A DNA stretch of 64,000 bases, taken from JAMXLO01 sp963818775. Lineage in GTDB: Bacteria; Pseudomonadota; Alphaproteobacteria; Acetobacterales; Acetobacteraceae. How positions within the stretch are numbered: the first letter of the stretch is position 1; every line of letters begins with the position of its first letter. The stretch is from contig CAWFUF010000006.1 of the NCBI GenBank assembly GCA_963818775.1, positions 62,001-126,000 of the forward strand, in the 5' to 3' direction. The notes beneath the pieces were generated by a model, which saw only the letters and a list, made by a program, of their open reading frames with translations, was not told the origin of the DNA and searched no databases. Shown in pieces: positions 46,222-57,501 of this stretch. Position numbers and translations under genes: made by a program.

Positions 46222-49200
46222 GGAGCACCTGTCGGCGCAATCTGCCAGATTGCGAACGGCAGATCAGCGGGATCGAGGCGGATTCTCTGCTGCTTGCCTG
46301 TCCAGACGAAGCGATTGCCTCTTACTAGATCGGAGGCAGCCAGTGACTCGTGGTCCGGCAGTCCCCATTCCCACAGCGGGATTTCGATTGCCGCCTCCTG
46401 CACATTGTGCGGGTCAAGATTGACCGCGACCAGGATCATGTCGCGCGCGCCAGGTGTTCGTTTGCCATACAGCAGCACCTGATCGTTGAAGGCCGGATAG
46501 AACGTCAGGCCGAGATGGGTCTGCAACGCGGGATGCGCGCGCCGGATCCGATTGAGCGCCGCAATTTCCGCCACGATGTTTCCTGGCGCGTTTATATCGC
46601 GCACACGGATCTGATACTTCTCCGAATCGAGATATTCCTCTCGACCGGGCAGCGGCGCCGCTTCGCAAAGCTCGAAACCGGAATACATTCCCCACAATCC
46701 CGACAGCGTGCAGGCGAGTGCCGCGCGTACCAGAAATCCCGGCCGGCCCGACGTCTGCAGGAATGGCGGGTTGATATCCGGTGTGTTCACAAAGAAGTTC
46801 GGGCGGAAGAATTCGCGCACCGGCGGGGAATTCAGTTCCGTGAGGTATTCGGTGATTTCCTGTTTGGTATTGCGCCAGGTGAAATAGGTGTAGGACTGTG
46901 TGAATCCGACCTTCGCCAGCCGATACATCATCTTCGGCCGTGTGAACGCCTCCGCCAGAAAAATGACATCGGGGTGCCGTCCGCGGATATCGGCGATCAT
47001 CCAATGCCAGAACGGCAGCGGCTTGGTGTGGGGGTTGTCGACCCGGAAGATCCGCACGCCCTGATCCACCCAGAACTGCACCACATCACGCAGCGCCAAC
47101 CACAGCGACGGCACGGCCGCCTCTGAGTAGAAGTCGGGATTGACGATATCCTCGTATTTCTTCGGCGGGTTCTCCGCGAACCGCATCGATCCGTCGGGGC
47201 GCCAGCGGAACCAGTCATGGTGTTTGCGCAACCATGGATGATCCGGCGAACACTGGATGGCGAAGTCGAGCGCGATTTCCAGTTCGTTGTCCTTCGCCGC
47301 GGCGACCAGCGCGCGGAAGTCATCGAGTGTGCCGAGTGCCGGATGGATCGCATCATGGCCGCCCTCGGGGCCACCGATGGCATATGGACTGCCCAGATCG
47401 CCGGGTTCGGCACGCAGCGCGTTATTGCGGCCCTTGCGGTTCGTTGTGCCGATCGGATGAATCGGCGGAAAATACAGCACGTCGAAGCCCATCGAGCGGA
47501 TCAGCGGCAGGTGCGCTATCACGTCGGCGAAGGTGCCGTGCCGTGCGGGGTCATCTGTCGCGGAACGCGGAAACATCTCGTACCAGCTTGCGAAGGCGGC
47601 CTGAGGACGATCGACGTCGAGCGGAATTGCCGGTGTGAGCTCGGTGGCAAACGGCTGGTCGTCGGCCGCGTGCATCACCCGGGCGGTATCCTCCGCTAGC
47701 AGCAGCGCAATCTGTTGCGCGGTGTCGAGGGATCGAATCCGCGTGGCGATACAGGAACGATCAGGCGATGCCTCGATCATATGGCAGCCTTCCTCGATCT
47801 CCAGGTTCACCACCTGGCCGGCTAGATGCTTGGCAGAAAGGTCGTGGCGAAAGGTCTCCCAGGTATCCCACCACGCCTGAACAGTGAAGAGATGCCGGCC
47901 GACGCGCGCCGGCATGAAGCGCGCCTCCCACCGATCGTTCACCACGAGCCGCATCGGGACACGATGCCAACCTGTCTCATCTTCCGCGCGCCACAACACC
48001 GCGGCCGCCAGCACCTCGTGACCATCGGCAAAGATATCGGCGCTGACCGTGATGCCTTCGCCGACCACGTGCTTCACGGCAAACGTGCCATCGGGCACAC
48101 GCGGTTCGACTGCCTCGATGGCGATCCGCGTGGCCTCAAGTCGCAACGGGTCCAGGTCTTTGTCGCGGACCAGCGGGTGCTCCACGGGTCGCGCGGATGA
48201 CGGATAGAAGTGAGTGCGAACTTCACCTGGATCCAGCGCCGCGTCAGCGCCTTCCGGAGTCTCTTTGAGGGCGAACGCCGCGCCCGCCTGTGGCGGCAAT
48301 GGTGATACCGACAGGCGGAGCTGAGCAGTCCGGCCGATATCCGGGTTCGCCAAGACCAGCATGGCCCGTGAAGCGTTGCGCGCGTCAGGTGCATCGACCC
48401 GCAGCAACGCGGTGACGGGAGCCTCTGCATCGGTGAGTTGGCGCACCTGGCCATTCACCCTACAGGCGGCAACGCGATCGACCAACGCATTGGCGCTCGC
48501 GATGTCGGCCGTCAGATCGAAGGGCGCCTCGTCACGGGCGCGTTGCAGATCCTCCGGCCCAGCCAGCGCGGCGTCGAAAGGCCGGCGAGTTGCGTACTCG
48601 AAGCCCATCGGTATGAACAGGCCGTTTGCTGCGGCAGCCGCCAACCGCAAGCCGAAGCGATAAGCCACGGCGACGTCGCCGCCCGGTGGCACCCGAAGCG
48701 CCCGCCGTTCGAAGAACGAAGGCTCCGGCGACGCGACGATCGGAGCGATGCGCCGCAGTATCTCCATCTCCTCGACAAGCCAGTTCGCGCGCCCATCCCA
48801 CCATGCGAGCGACGAACACACATGGTCAAAGCCAATCCCCTCGAGCCGCGGCAACGCGGAGCGCTCGACGCCCGGCGTCCAGGCCAGGAACGCACAGCCC
48901 TCACGCTCCTGTTTCAATGTGGTGATGATCCGTCGCCACAATGGCGCCGGCGCATGATCGGGATCGAGGCAGCGAAAGCCGGCGACACCCGCCTGCACGA
49001 GGCGTGTCAGTCGATCGAGCCACCATGCAGCCATCGCCTCGGCAATCTCGGTCTGTTGCAGCCTGGCGTAAGCGACGTCGAGGCGATGCGGCGCCCGCCA
49101 AGGGGTGGGCAGCGCGCCACAACCCCCAGGAGCGAACCAATCATGCTCGCGACGGCGAATCGTGGCATCGATGGCGACCTGGTCGATGGACAGATCAAGC

Positions 49201-49457
49201 CAGATGCGCAGGCCATGCTCGGACGCCTGCTGCGCCATGCGTGCGATGCCGGCATCGGCGGGGCCCGTCCAGCCCAGCGCCGGGTGCAGAACCTCATGAT
49301 CTCCGGTGATGAAGATGTCGCCGCTGGCACCGGGCAAAAAGGGTGGTGCGACGCACACCGTGTCGAAGCCCATGGCCTGGCACAGCGCAAAGTGCGACGG
49401 CCAGTTGGCGAGATCGCCGGCAACCAGCGGATGCAGGTGATAAATCTTTGGTGCCAT
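46218..49457 (-). CDS. glgE: Maltosyltransferase GlgE with N-terminal amylase-like domain
   Basis: The product is 1079 residues from ATG 49457 ('MAPKIYHLHPLVAGDLANWP'); the longer frame from 49553 adds a sequence of atypical composition. The C-terminal 650 residues are GlgE: 'GFDVLYFPPIHPIGTTNRKG', 'WVDQGVRIFRVDNPHTKPLP' (nucleophile Asp, about residue 807), 'DVIFLAEAFTRPKMMYRLAK' (Glu) and 'FRPNFFVNTPDINPPFLQTS' (Asp). It transfers maltosyl from maltose 1-phosphate to alpha-glucan. The first 400 residues resemble a degenerate GH13 barrel ('VCVAPPFLPGASGDIFITGD', 'IWLDLSIDQVAIDATI'). Canonical GlgE is about 660-700 residues, so this is an extended form. It is the first gene of the operon. Confidence 0.93.
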
Positions 49458-49773
49458 GCCGTGCGTGGTTCCGTGTGCCTGGGAGGTTCCCGATCGCAAC
49501 TCTTGAACGCCTCGGAATGATGCAAACGCCAGTTTGCGGCAATCGGTTGGCATTCACTGTAACGTTCGCGGCCGCTCGCGTTCACTTAACCCGGAGCGGC
49601 CGGGATCGCAATTGTCCGTGAAGCTTGCGTGCCAGCAGACGCCTGGATATGCGCCCCTCCCCCGGGCTTGACCAGATGTCGGCCTGACAGCGCGAAGTTA
49701 CAATGAATTTATGGTAGCTCCTAATCGGGCATGGCCCTATGCACTGCCACGGCTGAGATGGAATTCTGTCCGG
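49458..49773. other. Intergenic region upstream of glgE and acyltransferase
   Basis: This 316-base divergent gap should contain the promoter of the seven-gene glucan operon on the minus strand and that of the acyltransferase on the plus strand. I see no tRNA, clear inverted repeat or convincing promoter hexamers. Weak open frames across it look like composition artefacts. Confidence 0.4.
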
Positions 49774-50850
49774 ATGCACCGAGCGAAGATCGAGGCGGTT
49801 CAGGCTCTCCGCGCGGTCGCCGCACTCAGTATCGCCATTCTGCATGTGCTGCACGACGCGATCGACCTCGACCCCAGCGGGATGATAGGGCGCTGGCACA
49901 ACGCGTTGCCGTGGGATGCCGGCGTCGACCTGTTCTTCGTCATCTCCGGCTTTGTGATGGTCTATGCCTCAACGGACCTGTTCGGCCGGCGCGACGGCGC
50001 CGCGCTCTTCATGGCGCGGCGCCTCATACGAATCGTGCCGCTCTACTGGGCCGCGACCACGTTGTTCCTCCTGATCACACTCACTGCGCGCTCGGTGGTG
50101 ACCGAGGGTGCTGGCAGCCTCGCCAACATCCTGATGAGCTATGCGTTCCTGCCGTCGCGAGGCGCTGATGGCGCTATTCAGCCCATCTACAGCCTGGGCT
50201 GGACGCTGAATTACGAGATGTTCTTCTACGTCGTGTTCGCGGCCTTTATCTGGCAGGTTCGGCACCGCGCACTCATTCTGGTTACGCTCACACTCGGTGC
50301 CGCGATTGCCGTGCACCCGCTGATACCAGCGGACGCCACAGCTTTGGTGTTCTGGACCGACCCGATCGTGGCCGAGTTCCTGTTCGGCATGGCCATCGCG
50401 GCCCTCGCCACAACAGGGATCGGCCTGTCACGCCGAGTCAGCGTTGGGCTTGCCTTGTTGGCCCTGCTCTGGCTGATCGGCGGCTACGTTTCGGGGATTG
50501 GCGGCAGCAGGCCAGTAACGACGGGTTTGCCGGTGGCGATACTGGTGTCCGCGGCGGTGTTCGGACGAAACATAAGACTGCCAACCGCGCTGGTCCTGCT
50601 TGGTGATTCGTCATTCGCACTATACCTCGTCCACCCATTCGCAATGCGGGCGGTGCAGCTGTTCTGGCACTGGCTGCGCCTGACGGGGCCGGGTGCAGCC
50701 GTCGCCTATGCAGCCAGCTCGCTGCTACTGGCGATCGCTGTCTCGGTTGCCGTCTATGAGTGGTTCGAGCGGCCCATCGGCGCCTCGCTGCGTGCGCGCC
50801 TGGCGGAACGCCGTGCGCGTCGGGCTCCGCTTCCCAGCGGCGCGACATGA
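49774..50850 (+). CDS. Acyltransferase 3 family membrane protein (OafA-like)
   Basis: The product is 358 residues from ATG 49774 ('MHRAKIEAVQALRAVAALSI'); the open frame begins at 49711. The N-terminal 'ALRAVAALSIAILHVLHDA' carries the conserved Arg and His of acyltransferase 3. 'GVDLFFVISGFVMVYAS' is the classic second block, and 'RRLIRIVPLYWAATTLFLLI' follows. About ten hydrophobic segments are visible. Such proteins O-acylate cell-surface glycans, lipids or LPS. The acceptor cannot be inferred from the neighbours. Confidence 0.88.
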   Translation: MHRAKIEAVQALRAVAALSIAILHVLHDAIDLDPSGMIGRWHNALPWDAGVDLFFVISGFVMVYASTDLFGRRDGAALFMARRLIRIVPLYWAATTLFLLITLTARSVVTEGAGSLANILMSYAFLPSRGADGAIQPIYSLGWTLNYEMFFYVVFAAFIWQVRHRALILVTLTLGAAIAVHPLIPADATALVFWTDPIVAEFLFGMAIAALATTGIGLSRRVSVGLALLALLWLIGGYVSGIGGSRPVTTGLPVAILVSAAVFGRNIRLPTALVLLGDSSFALYLVHPFAMRAVQLFWHWLRLTGPGAAVAYAASSLLLAIAVSVAVYEWFERPIGASLRARLAERRARRAPLPSGAT

Positions 50851-50982
50851 CAGGCAGCGGCCGAAACGGCGCCCGTCGGCCGCCCACACCCTGAGAGCGA
50901 TGGCCAAACGAACGGAATTGCTTGCGATGTCAATGGATAAGCTCTTACGATCGCTCATCGAATGCTGTGAGGAAATCGTGCT

Positions 50983-51651
50983 GTGAAACGTCAAGGTCGG
51001 ACAACTGCCGGAGTTTCTGGTGTGGTTGCGCTCGGGCTCCTGCTGTCAGGGTGCGCGCAGACCCCGTTGGGGCCGACGGTGCAGGTCATGCCCGGCCCGG
51101 GAAAGTCGTTCGACGCGTTCCAGTTCGACCTGGCTGGCTGCAAGCAGTTCGCCGAATCGACGGTGGCTGGTCAGGCGCAAAATGCCAACAATCGAGCGGT
51201 CGGCGCCGCGGCCATCGGCACAATTCTCGGTGCGGGCCTGGGAGCGGCGATCGGCGGAGGCCGCGGCGCCGCCATCGGCGCGGGCAGTGGCGCCCTAGCC
51301 GGCACAGGCGTCGGCATGGGAGGCAGTTCGAACGAACAGTACGGCATCCAGCAGCAATACGACAACGCCTTCGCGCAATGCATGTATGCGAAGGGCAACA
51401 TGGTGCCGGGTTACGGTCCCATGATGGTCAACGCCCCGCCACCACCGCCGCCGCCGCCCGGCTATAATGGTGGCCTGACAGCCGCGGTGCAGCAGCAGTT
51501 GATCCGGCTGGGCTATCTCCACGGCGTCGCGGATGGGGTCTCGGGGCAGCAGACCAGCGCCGCCATCAGCCAGTTCGAAAGCGTTTCGGGACTGCCGGCG
51601 GACGGCGTCCCCTCGCCGCAGTTGCTCGCCAGGCTCCAGGCGACGCCGTAG
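50983..51651 (+). CDS. Glycine-zipper lipoprotein with peptidoglycan-binding domain
   Basis: The product is 222 residues, starting at GTG 50983 with a GAGGAA site upstream. The signal peptide ends in lipobox 'LLLSGC' (Cys near 24). The domain 'MPGPGKSFDAFQFDLAGCKQ' matches the same region of the lipoprotein at 24616. A glycine zipper follows ('IGTILGAGLGAAIGGGRGAA', 'GSGALAGTGVGMGG'), then a polyproline linker and a PG_binding_1-like domain ('AAVQQQLIRLGYLHGVADGV', 'TSAAISQFESVSGLPADGV'). It probably tethers the outer membrane to peptidoglycan. It stands alone, upstream of gyrA. Confidence 0.82.
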   Translation: MKRQGRTTAGVSGVVALGLLLSGCAQTPLGPTVQVMPGPGKSFDAFQFDLAGCKQFAESTVAGQAQNANNRAVGAAAIGTILGAGLGAAIGGGRGAAIGAGSGALAGTGVGMGGSSNEQYGIQQQYDNAFAQCMYAKGNMVPGYGPMMVNAPPPPPPPPGYNGGLTAAVQQQLIRLGYLHGVADGVSGQQTSAAISQFESVSGLPADGVPSPQLLARLQATP

Positions 51652-51768
51652 CCTCGCGGCACGCCCCCCTCGCCATTCAGGCTGAATCGGACTATCTAGG
51701 GGCGCATGATGCAGTGCCGCGCCCGGTGATTGGGGCGCGTGCTGCCGCACCACTGAATCGAGTTGTTC

Positions 51769-54510
<2,742 letters not shown>

Positions 54511-55026
54511 ATGGCTCAACCTGTGAAGAAGCTGCGGGTCGGTCTGTATCCGGGCACGTTCGATCCGGTTACCAATGGGCATCTCGACGTGATTGCCCGA
54601 GCCGCGCGCTTGCTCGACAAGCTTGTGGTGGGTGTGGCGATCAGCACCGGCAAGGGGCCGCTGCTCTCGCTGGAGGAGCGGGTCGAGTTGATGCAGGCGG
54701 AGATTGCCCGCATCGCCACGCAGAACGGCATGGTGATCGACGTGCTGCCGTACGACACATTGCTGGTCGATTTCGCCCGCAAGGTCGGCGCATCGATGAT
54801 CGTGCGAGGTCTCCGCGCGGTGTCGGACTTCGACTACGAGTTTCAGATGGCCGGCATGAACTACCGCATGGCGTCGGACATCGAGACCGTGTTCCTGATG
54901 GCCAGTGAGCGACATCAGTTCATCGCCTCGAGGCTGGTCAAGGAAGTGGCGATGTTGGGGGGCGATATCTCGTCCTTCGTGCCACCGCTGACCCTCGAAC
55001 GCGTGTTGCAGCGCGTCCGCGGCTGA
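54511..55026 (+). CDS. coaD: Phosphopantetheine adenylyltransferase
   Basis: The product is 171 residues, normal length. The nucleotidyltransferase motif 'YPGTFDPVTNGHLDVIARAA' (T-x-G-H) is at the N-terminus, 'SMIVRGLRAVSDFDYEFQMA' gives the pantetheine-binding block, and 'LGGDISSFVPPL' carries the ISSxxVR-type end in variant form. It makes dephospho-CoA from phosphopantetheine and ATP. Its ATG directly follows the gyrA stop, so it is co-transcribed and coupled. Confidence 0.97.
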   Translation: MAQPVKKLRVGLYPGTFDPVTNGHLDVIARAARLLDKLVVGVAISTGKGPLLSLEERVELMQAEIARIATQNGMVIDVLPYDTLLVDFARKVGASMIVRGLRAVSDFDYEFQMAGMNYRMASDIETVFLMASERHQFIASRLVKEVAMLGGDISSFVPPLTLERVLQRVRG

Positions 55027-55063
55027 ACTATCCCGCTTCCTCGAGGTTTGAAGGAGGGCGCCA

Positions 55064-55636
55064 ATGCGCCGACGCAGCCTGATCGCGGGCGCCGCGATCG
55101 TAAGCCTGACAGGGACAATCATCATGAGCGACACGGCAGACGCCCAGACGAAAACCGACCCTGAGAACACGCTGGACATGGACCTGAAGCAGGGCCGCGT
55201 TGTGATTGAGATGTTCCCGGATATCGCCCCGAAGGCGGTGGAGCGCATCAAGACGCTGACTCGCGAGGGGTTCTACGATAACACACCGTTCCACCGGGTG
55301 ATCGAGGGCTTTATGGCGCAGGGCGGCGATCCGACCGGTACCGGCACCGGTGGCTCAAAGCTACCCGACCTGCCAGCGGAATTCACCACCAAGAGGCATT
55401 TTCTGCGCGGCACCTGCGGCATGGCGCGTACCTCGGAGCCGAACAGTGCGAACAGTCAGTTCTTCATCATGTTCGCCCCGGCGCCGCATCTGGACGGGCA
55501 GTACACGATTTGGGGCCAAGTGACCCAGGGCATGGACCTCGTCGACCAGATCAAGCGCGGCAGCGGTTCCGGTGGCACTGTGCAGAGTCCGGATCGAATT
55601 GTGCACATGCGGGTTGCGGCCGACGTGAAGAGCTGA
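55064..55636 (+). CDS. Exported cyclophilin-type peptidylprolyl isomerase
   Basis: The product is 190 residues from ATG 55064 with a strong AAGGAGGG site. The N-terminal signal peptide ('RRRSLIAGAAIVSLTGTI', cleavage probably after 'ADA') suggests the periplasm. The cyclophilin core has 'GFYDNTPFHRVIEGFMAQGG' (catalytic Arg and Phe), 'GMARTSEPNSANSQFFIMFA' (Gln) and 'APHLDGQYTIWGQVTQGMDL'. It catalyses cis-trans isomerisation of prolyl bonds in exported proteins. It lies 37 bases after coaD, probably in the same transcript. Confidence 0.95.
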   Translation: MRRRSLIAGAAIVSLTGTIIMSDTADAQTKTDPENTLDMDLKQGRVVIEMFPDIAPKAVERIKTLTREGFYDNTPFHRVIEGFMAQGGDPTGTGTGGSKLPDLPAEFTTKRHFLRGTCGMARTSEPNSANSQFFIMFAPAPHLDGQYTIWGQVTQGMDLVDQIKRGSGSGGTVQSPDRIVHMRVAADVKS

Positions 55637-55685
55637 CGGGGCCGTATTGACCGGCGACGGCGCTTGGCGTTCTAAGGCGCTGGGC

Positions 55686-55761
55686 GAGCCCGTAGCTCAG
55701 GTGGTAGAGCACGAGACTTTTAATCTTGGGGTCGTGGGTTCGAGTCCCACCGGGCTCACCA
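55686..55761 (+). tRNA. tRNA-Lys (anticodon TTT)
   Basis: The 76-base cloverleaf includes an encoded CCA. The acceptor stem GAGCCCG pairs with CGGGCTC. The D arm contains GCTCAGGTGGTAGAGC, the anticodon loop CTTTTAA gives TTT, and the T arm contains GTGGGTTCGAGTCCCAC. The insertion-rich region starts about 220 bases downstream, which fits use of the tRNA locus as an integration neighbourhood, though no att core is evident. Confidence 0.96.
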
Positions 55762-55978
55762 ATTAAATCAAATACTTAAAGCCACTTCGCAAAGCCCTCG
55801 AATGCTCCTGGGTAACAGAGTGGCCCCCTGCCCCACATGTCTCGATCGTCACTTAGCCAGCAGCGCAAGGCCCGGCGCGACCATCACTGGCTCCGCGATC
55901 GTGCATGCCAAGAAGCCCAAGCCGAAGCTCTATCGATCTAGCAGCGCCCGATGAAGACGTGGACGAGGCTGCGCTTAA
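55762..55978. other. Intergenic region between tRNA-Lys and IS1380
   Basis: These 217 bases contain no gene I can support. A weak Arg/His-rich open stretch near 55865-55940 may be a remnant. There is no direct repeat of the tRNA 3' end inside the window that would mark an att site. Confidence 0.35.
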
Positions 55979-57501
55979 CCTGGATTCTCAAACGAGAGAG
56001 GTGCATCGGGGCTGAGAATCTGAGAAAAGTGTTGTGCGATAACAGTTTTTTCCGAATCCAGGATGGTCCCGATGCAGACAGAGTGTAGCGCGACGCTGTT
56101 CGAATTTGAAGCGGTTGGACGGCGAGCGGTGATGGCGGGTTTCGACGGCGGCGACATCACCTCGAACGCGGGGGCGCTGCTGTTGGGGCAGGTGGATCGT
56201 GGCCTTGGACTGATCCGTCGGTTCGCCGGTTGCTTCACCGACCGTCGCGATGCTCGTTACGTTGAGCACCGGGTTGAGACACTGGTGGGACAGCGGATCT
56301 TTGGCCTGGTGCTGGGCTACGAGGACCTCAATGACCACGACGAGCTGCGCAAAGACCCAACATTCGGCGTGCTGACCGGCAAGCTGCATCCGGTGCTGCG
56401 GTCGGACTGTGAAGCACTGGCGGGCAAGAGCACGCTCAATCGTCTCGAGCACACGCCCAAACGCCACGCCGCGAAGTATCACAGGATCGATTGTGACGGG
56501 CCACAGGTTGACGCGCTGCTGGTCGAGCTTTTCCTGGAGGCGCATGAGCGTGCGCCGCGCGAGATCGTGCTCGATCTCGACAATACCGACATTCCGCTGC
56601 ACGGCGCTCAGGAAGGCCGGTTCTTCCATGGTTATTATGACGCGTACTGCTACCTGCCGCTCTACGTGTTCTGCGGCCGGCATCTGCTGCTGGCCCGGCA
56701 GCGGCGTGCGAATGTTGCCGGCAGCGATGGCGCGATCGAAGAGATGACGCGCATCATCGGCCAGATCCGCCAGACGTGGCCGCGCGTGCGCATCATTCTG
56801 CGCGGTGACAGCGGCTTCGCCAACGAGCCGCTGATGCGGTGGTGCGAGGAGCATCGCGTCGATTATGTGTTCGGTCTGGCACGCAATTCCCGCCTGGAGG
56901 CCGCGCTCGGCAAACAGGGTGCCGAGGCCAGGCGCCTGTGCCTGGCCTCGGGCAAGCCCGCCCGGGTGTTCCGTGACTTCCGCTATCGCACGCGTGACAG
57001 CTGGTGCCGCAAACGGCGCGTTGTCGGCAAGGCCGAGCACACGCCGGACGGTGCCAATCCTCGCTTTGTCGTCACCTCGCTCAAACACGCCCGCATGGCC
57101 GATCCCCGTGCCCTCTACGAGGACCTGTACTGCGCCCGTGGCGAGGCCGAGAACCGCATTGGCGAGCCGTTCGAACTGTTCGCCGATCGTGCCTCGTCCG
57201 CCACCATGATGGCCAACCAGCTGCGCATGTGGTTCTCGGCGATGGCCTACGTGTTGGTCGATACGTTACGCCGCGTCGGTCTGCACTTTACTCAGTTCGC
57301 CGATGCCTCGGCGCAGACCATCCGTCTCAAGCTCCTGAAGCTCGGCGCCCAGGTGCGCACCAGCGTGCGGCGCATTCATTTCGCCATGGCCTCGGGATGC
57401 CCCAACAAGATCGAGTTCGAACTCGCGTACATCTATCTCCAGCGCGCGTTCAGCTCTGCGTAGGTGCGGCCCACGTCAGACAACCCGGACACCGAAGCTA
57501 G
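55979..57501 (+). mobile_element. IS1380-family element
   Basis: The left end is CCTGGATTCTCAAAC (55979-55993). A matching inverse, GTTTGAGAAT, occurs at 57586-57595, which would place the right end near 57600 (CCGCCATTCTCAAAC read inward, 12 of 15 matching). However, a 16-bp repeat belonging to the neighbouring IS1634-type element begins at 57502, so the right end may have been lost or overlapped. I therefore end the annotation at 57501; the alternative end is 57600. Confidence 0.6.
56063..57463 (+). CDS. IS1380-family transposase
   Basis: The product is 466 residues from ATG 56063 (56072 is also possible). It has the family DDE layout: 'VMAGFDGGDITSNAGALLLG' at the N-terminus, 'EIVLDLDNTDIPLHGAQEGR' with the first Asp, 'RVRIILRGDSGFANEPLMRW' with the second, and 'CARGEAENRIGEPFELFADR' with the Glu. 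Length and order match IS1380 transposases, and the frame is intact. The downstream 39 bases separate it from the IS1634 terminal repeat. Confidence 0.92.
   Translation: MVPMQTECSATLFEFEAVGRRAVMAGFDGGDITSNAGALLLGQVDRGLGLIRRFAGCFTDRRDARYVEHRVETLVGQRIFGLVLGYEDLNDHDELRKDPTFGVLTGKLHPVLRSDCEALAGKSTLNRLEHTPKRHAAKYHRIDCDGPQVDALLVELFLEAHERAPREIVLDLDNTDIPLHGAQEGRFFHGYYDAYCYLPLYVFCGRHLLLARQRRANVAGSDGAIEEMTRIIGQIRQTWPRVRIILRGDSGFANEPLMRWCEEHRVDYVFGLARNSRLEAALGKQGAEARRLCLASGKPARVFRDFRYRTRDSWCRKRRVVGKAEHTPDGANPRFVVTSLKHARMADPRALYEDLYCARGEAENRIGEPFELFADRASSATMMANQLRMWFSAMAYVLVDTLRRVGLHFTQFADASAQTIRLKLLKLGAQVRTSVRRIHFAMASGCPNKIEFELAYIYLQRAFSSA

Noticed and set aside
55686..55761. tRNA-Lys as the attachment site of a mobile island
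   Set aside because: No integrase lies beside it and no repeat of its 3' end is found in the window; the downstream elements are ordinary IS elements.
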